Assembly (NCBI GenBank): GCA_031295725.1 | Contig: JAUMNV010000093.1 | Span: forward strand, 1 to 14,195 | Direction of reading: 5' to 3' | Length of the DNA: 14,195 nucleotides | Source of the DNA: Collinsella sp. | GTDB lineage: Bacteria > Actinomycetota > Coriobacteriia > Coriobacteriales > Coriobacteriaceae | Shown here: piece after piece, positions 12,724 to 14,195 of the stretch | How the letters are laid out: each line of letters opens with the position of its first letter | How positions within the stretch are numbered: the stretch's first letter is position 1 | Position numbers and translations under genes: made by a program | The notes under the pieces: generated by a model | Database searches by the model: none | What the model was told of the DNA's origin: nothing | The model's input: the letters and a program-made list of their open reading frames with translations, nothing else

Positions 12724-14195
12724 CTACATCAGGCGCAGGCTGACGTCCTTGAGCTGGGCGCCGGAAACGGCACTCGGGGCGCCCGACATGAGGTCGGAGC
12801 CGCTGGCCGTCTTGGGGAACGCCATGACGTCGCGGATGGAATCGGAGCCGGTGAGCAGCATGCACACGCGGTCCAGGCCCAGAGCGAAACCGCCCATCGG
12901 GGGCGCACCAAACTTGAGAGCCTCCATGAGGAAGCCAAACTGCGACTCGGCGCGCTCCTCGGTAAAGCCCAGGAGCTTGAGCATGGACATCTGCATCTCG
13001 GCGTTGTGGATACGCATACCACCGCCGCCGGCCTCAAAGCCGTCCATGACAAAGTCGTAGGTGCACGAACCGGCTGCCAGCGGATCGGCCTCAATCTTGG
13101 CGATGTCGGTCTCGGTCGGCAGGGTGAACGGCTGGTGCTCGGCAGCGTAAGCCTTGCGGTCCTCATCCCAGTGGAACAGCGGGAAGTTGACGACCCACAG
13201 GAAGTCGTGGCCCTCGCGCTTGATCTCGAGCGCATTGGCCATGTGGGAACGCATGCCGCCCAGGATCTCGTCAGAGAGCAGGCGCGGGCCGGCGGCGAAC
13301 ATCACAAGGTCGCCGGGCTCGACGTCCATGCGCTCGCGCAGAGCCGCCATCTCCTCGTCCGAGAAAAACTTGACGATGGGGCTGTTGATAGAGCCGTCCT
13401 CGCGGAAGGCGATCCAAGCCAGACCCTTGGCGCCAAACGTGGAGGCCACGCCGGCAAGCTTATCGATCTTGGCACGTGCCCAGGCACCGGCACCCTTGGC
13501 GTTGATGGCCTTGACCACGCCGCCATTGGCGAGCGCGCCGGAGAAGACCTTGAAGCCGCTGTCCCTGACGATGTCGGATATGTCGACGAGCGTCATGCCA
13601 AAGCGACGGTCGGGACGGTCGGTGCCATAGATGGCCATGGCGTCGGCATACTGCACGCGGTCGAGCGGGAAGCTCACGTCGGTGATACCGACGGCCTCGA
13701 AGACCTCGGCGAGCACGTCCTCCATCATGTTCATGACATCGTCTTCAGTGACGAACGACATCTCGATGTCGACTTGCGTGAACTCGGGCTGGCGATCGGC
13801 GCGCAGGTCCTCGTCGCGGAAACAGCGCGCGACTTGATAGTAGCGTTCGATGCCACCAATCTGCGTGGGCTGCTTGAAGAGCTGCGGCGATTGCGGAAGC
13901 GCATAGAAATGGCCGGGATTGATGCGCGAGGGGACGATGAAGTCACGCGCGCCCTCGGGCGTGGACTTGCCCAGGATGGGGGTCTCGATCTCGACGAAAA
14001 GACGCTCGTGCAGGGCGTTGCGGATCGACCAGGTGACGGTATCGCGCAGGCGCAGGGCGTTCGCGACCGGCGTGCGACGCATGTCGAGGTAGCGCCACCT
14101 CATGCGTGTCGTCTCGTCGGTGTCGATGTCATCATCGAGCGGGAACGGCGGCGTGGCGGACTCGTTGAGGATCACGCACTCGTTCACGACCACGT
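12724..14195 (-). CDS. aspS: Aspartyl-tRNA synthetase, N-terminus beyond the window
   Basis: The C-terminal ~490 codons of a bacterial-type class II aspartyl-tRNA synthetase, which charges tRNA(Asp) with aspartate. The visible part begins in the linker after the anticodon-binding OB fold (VECVILN-like, then SATPPFP). It then shows the catalytic core with QSPQLFKQ, motif 2 RCFRDEDLRADRQPEFTQVDIE, and the inserted bacterial GAD domain (roughly residues 250-360 of the visible part). Motif 3 is GGFALGLDRVCMLLTGSDSIRDVMAFPK. Bacterial AspRS is near 590 residues, so about 100 residues, including the OB fold and start, lie off the right edge. The ATG at 14193 is internal. A strong terminator follows the stop. 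Confidence 0.96.
   Translation of the reverse strand, partial: VVVNECVILNESATPPFPLDDDIDTDETTRMRWRYLDMRRTPVANALRLRDTVTWSIRNALHERLFVEIETPILGKSTPEGARDFIVPSRINPGHFYALPQSPQLFKQPTQIGGIERYYQVARCFRDEDLRADRQPEFTQVDIEMSFVTEDDVMNMMEDVLAEVFEAVGITDVSFPLDRVQYADAMAIYGTDRPDRRFGMTLVDISDIVRDSGFKVFSGALANGGVVKAINAKGAGAWARAKIDKLAGVASTFGAKGLAWIAFREDGSINSPIVKFFSDEEMAALRERMDVEPGDLVMFAAGPRLLSDEILGGMRSHMANALEIKREGHDFLWVVNFPLFHWDEDRKAYAAEHQPFTLPTETDIAKIEADPLAAGSCTYDFVMDGFEAGGGGMRIHNAEMQMSMLKLLGFTEERAESQFGFLMEALKFGAPPMGGFALGLDRVCMLLTGSDSIRDVMAFPKTASGSDLMSGAPSAVSGAQLKDVSLRLM

Overview
The window looks like chromosomal DNA of a high-GC, low-redundancy gut anaerobe of the class Coriobacteriia, most likely Collinsella or a close relative. 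This is inferred from overall style: strong AGGAGG-type ribosome sites, a tandem feoA-feoA-feoB locus followed by a Cys-rich FeoB-associated protein, an FMN/4Fe-4S/FAD oxidoreductase of the enoate-reductase type, and a 14-helix MFS exporter. No rRNA or other decisive marker is present. Almost all genes lie on the minus strand.

Positions 1-507 hold no protein gene. They contain the 3' half of an initiator tRNA(fMet) gene followed by its terminator, preceded by short direct repeats. This is what one end (att site) of an element integrated in a tRNA gene looks like. Next, on the minus strand, come a small MGMT-family protein (508-816), a two-CBS-domain protein (990-1496) and a DHA2-type MFS exporter (1500-2939). 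The last two are translationally close-coupled. A roughly 520-bp non-coding stretch precedes a plus-strand, cysteine-free ArsC/Spx-fold protein (3460-3801).

Positions 3974-6401 are a damaged sugar-acid utilisation locus. An intact IlvD/Edd-family dehydratase, whose motifs resemble the YjhG/YagF sugar-acid dehydratases more than biosynthetic IlvD, sits beside the last ~60 codons of a GntP-type permease. That fragment is fused back-to-back with the last ~120 codons of a FadR/GntR-type regulator. One deletion that removed the shared divergent promoter and both gene starts explains this. A bidirectional terminator (6436-6474) separates it from a 649-residue flavin/iron-sulfur oxidoreductase (6501-8450). 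That gene's probable extended -10 box lies inside a 39-bp inverted repeat.

Positions 8553-11883 are a ferrous iron uptake locus, transcribed feoA2, feoA1, feoB, then the FeoB-associated membrane protein. Its leader regions share AGTTAACCA-like sequences and large inverted repeats that suggest iron-responsive control. Upstream are a terminator, a GGGGAC palindrome, a lone HPr-like phosphocarrier with Asp at the Ser46 position (12119-12367), and finally the C-terminal ~490 codons of aspS (12724 to the window end).

The most unusual structure is between the HPr gene and aspS. Six copies of a 15-bp motif start at 12455, 12486, 12517, 12548, 12579 and 12610, exactly 31 bp apart and alternating in orientation. 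I do not recognise this as a known element class.
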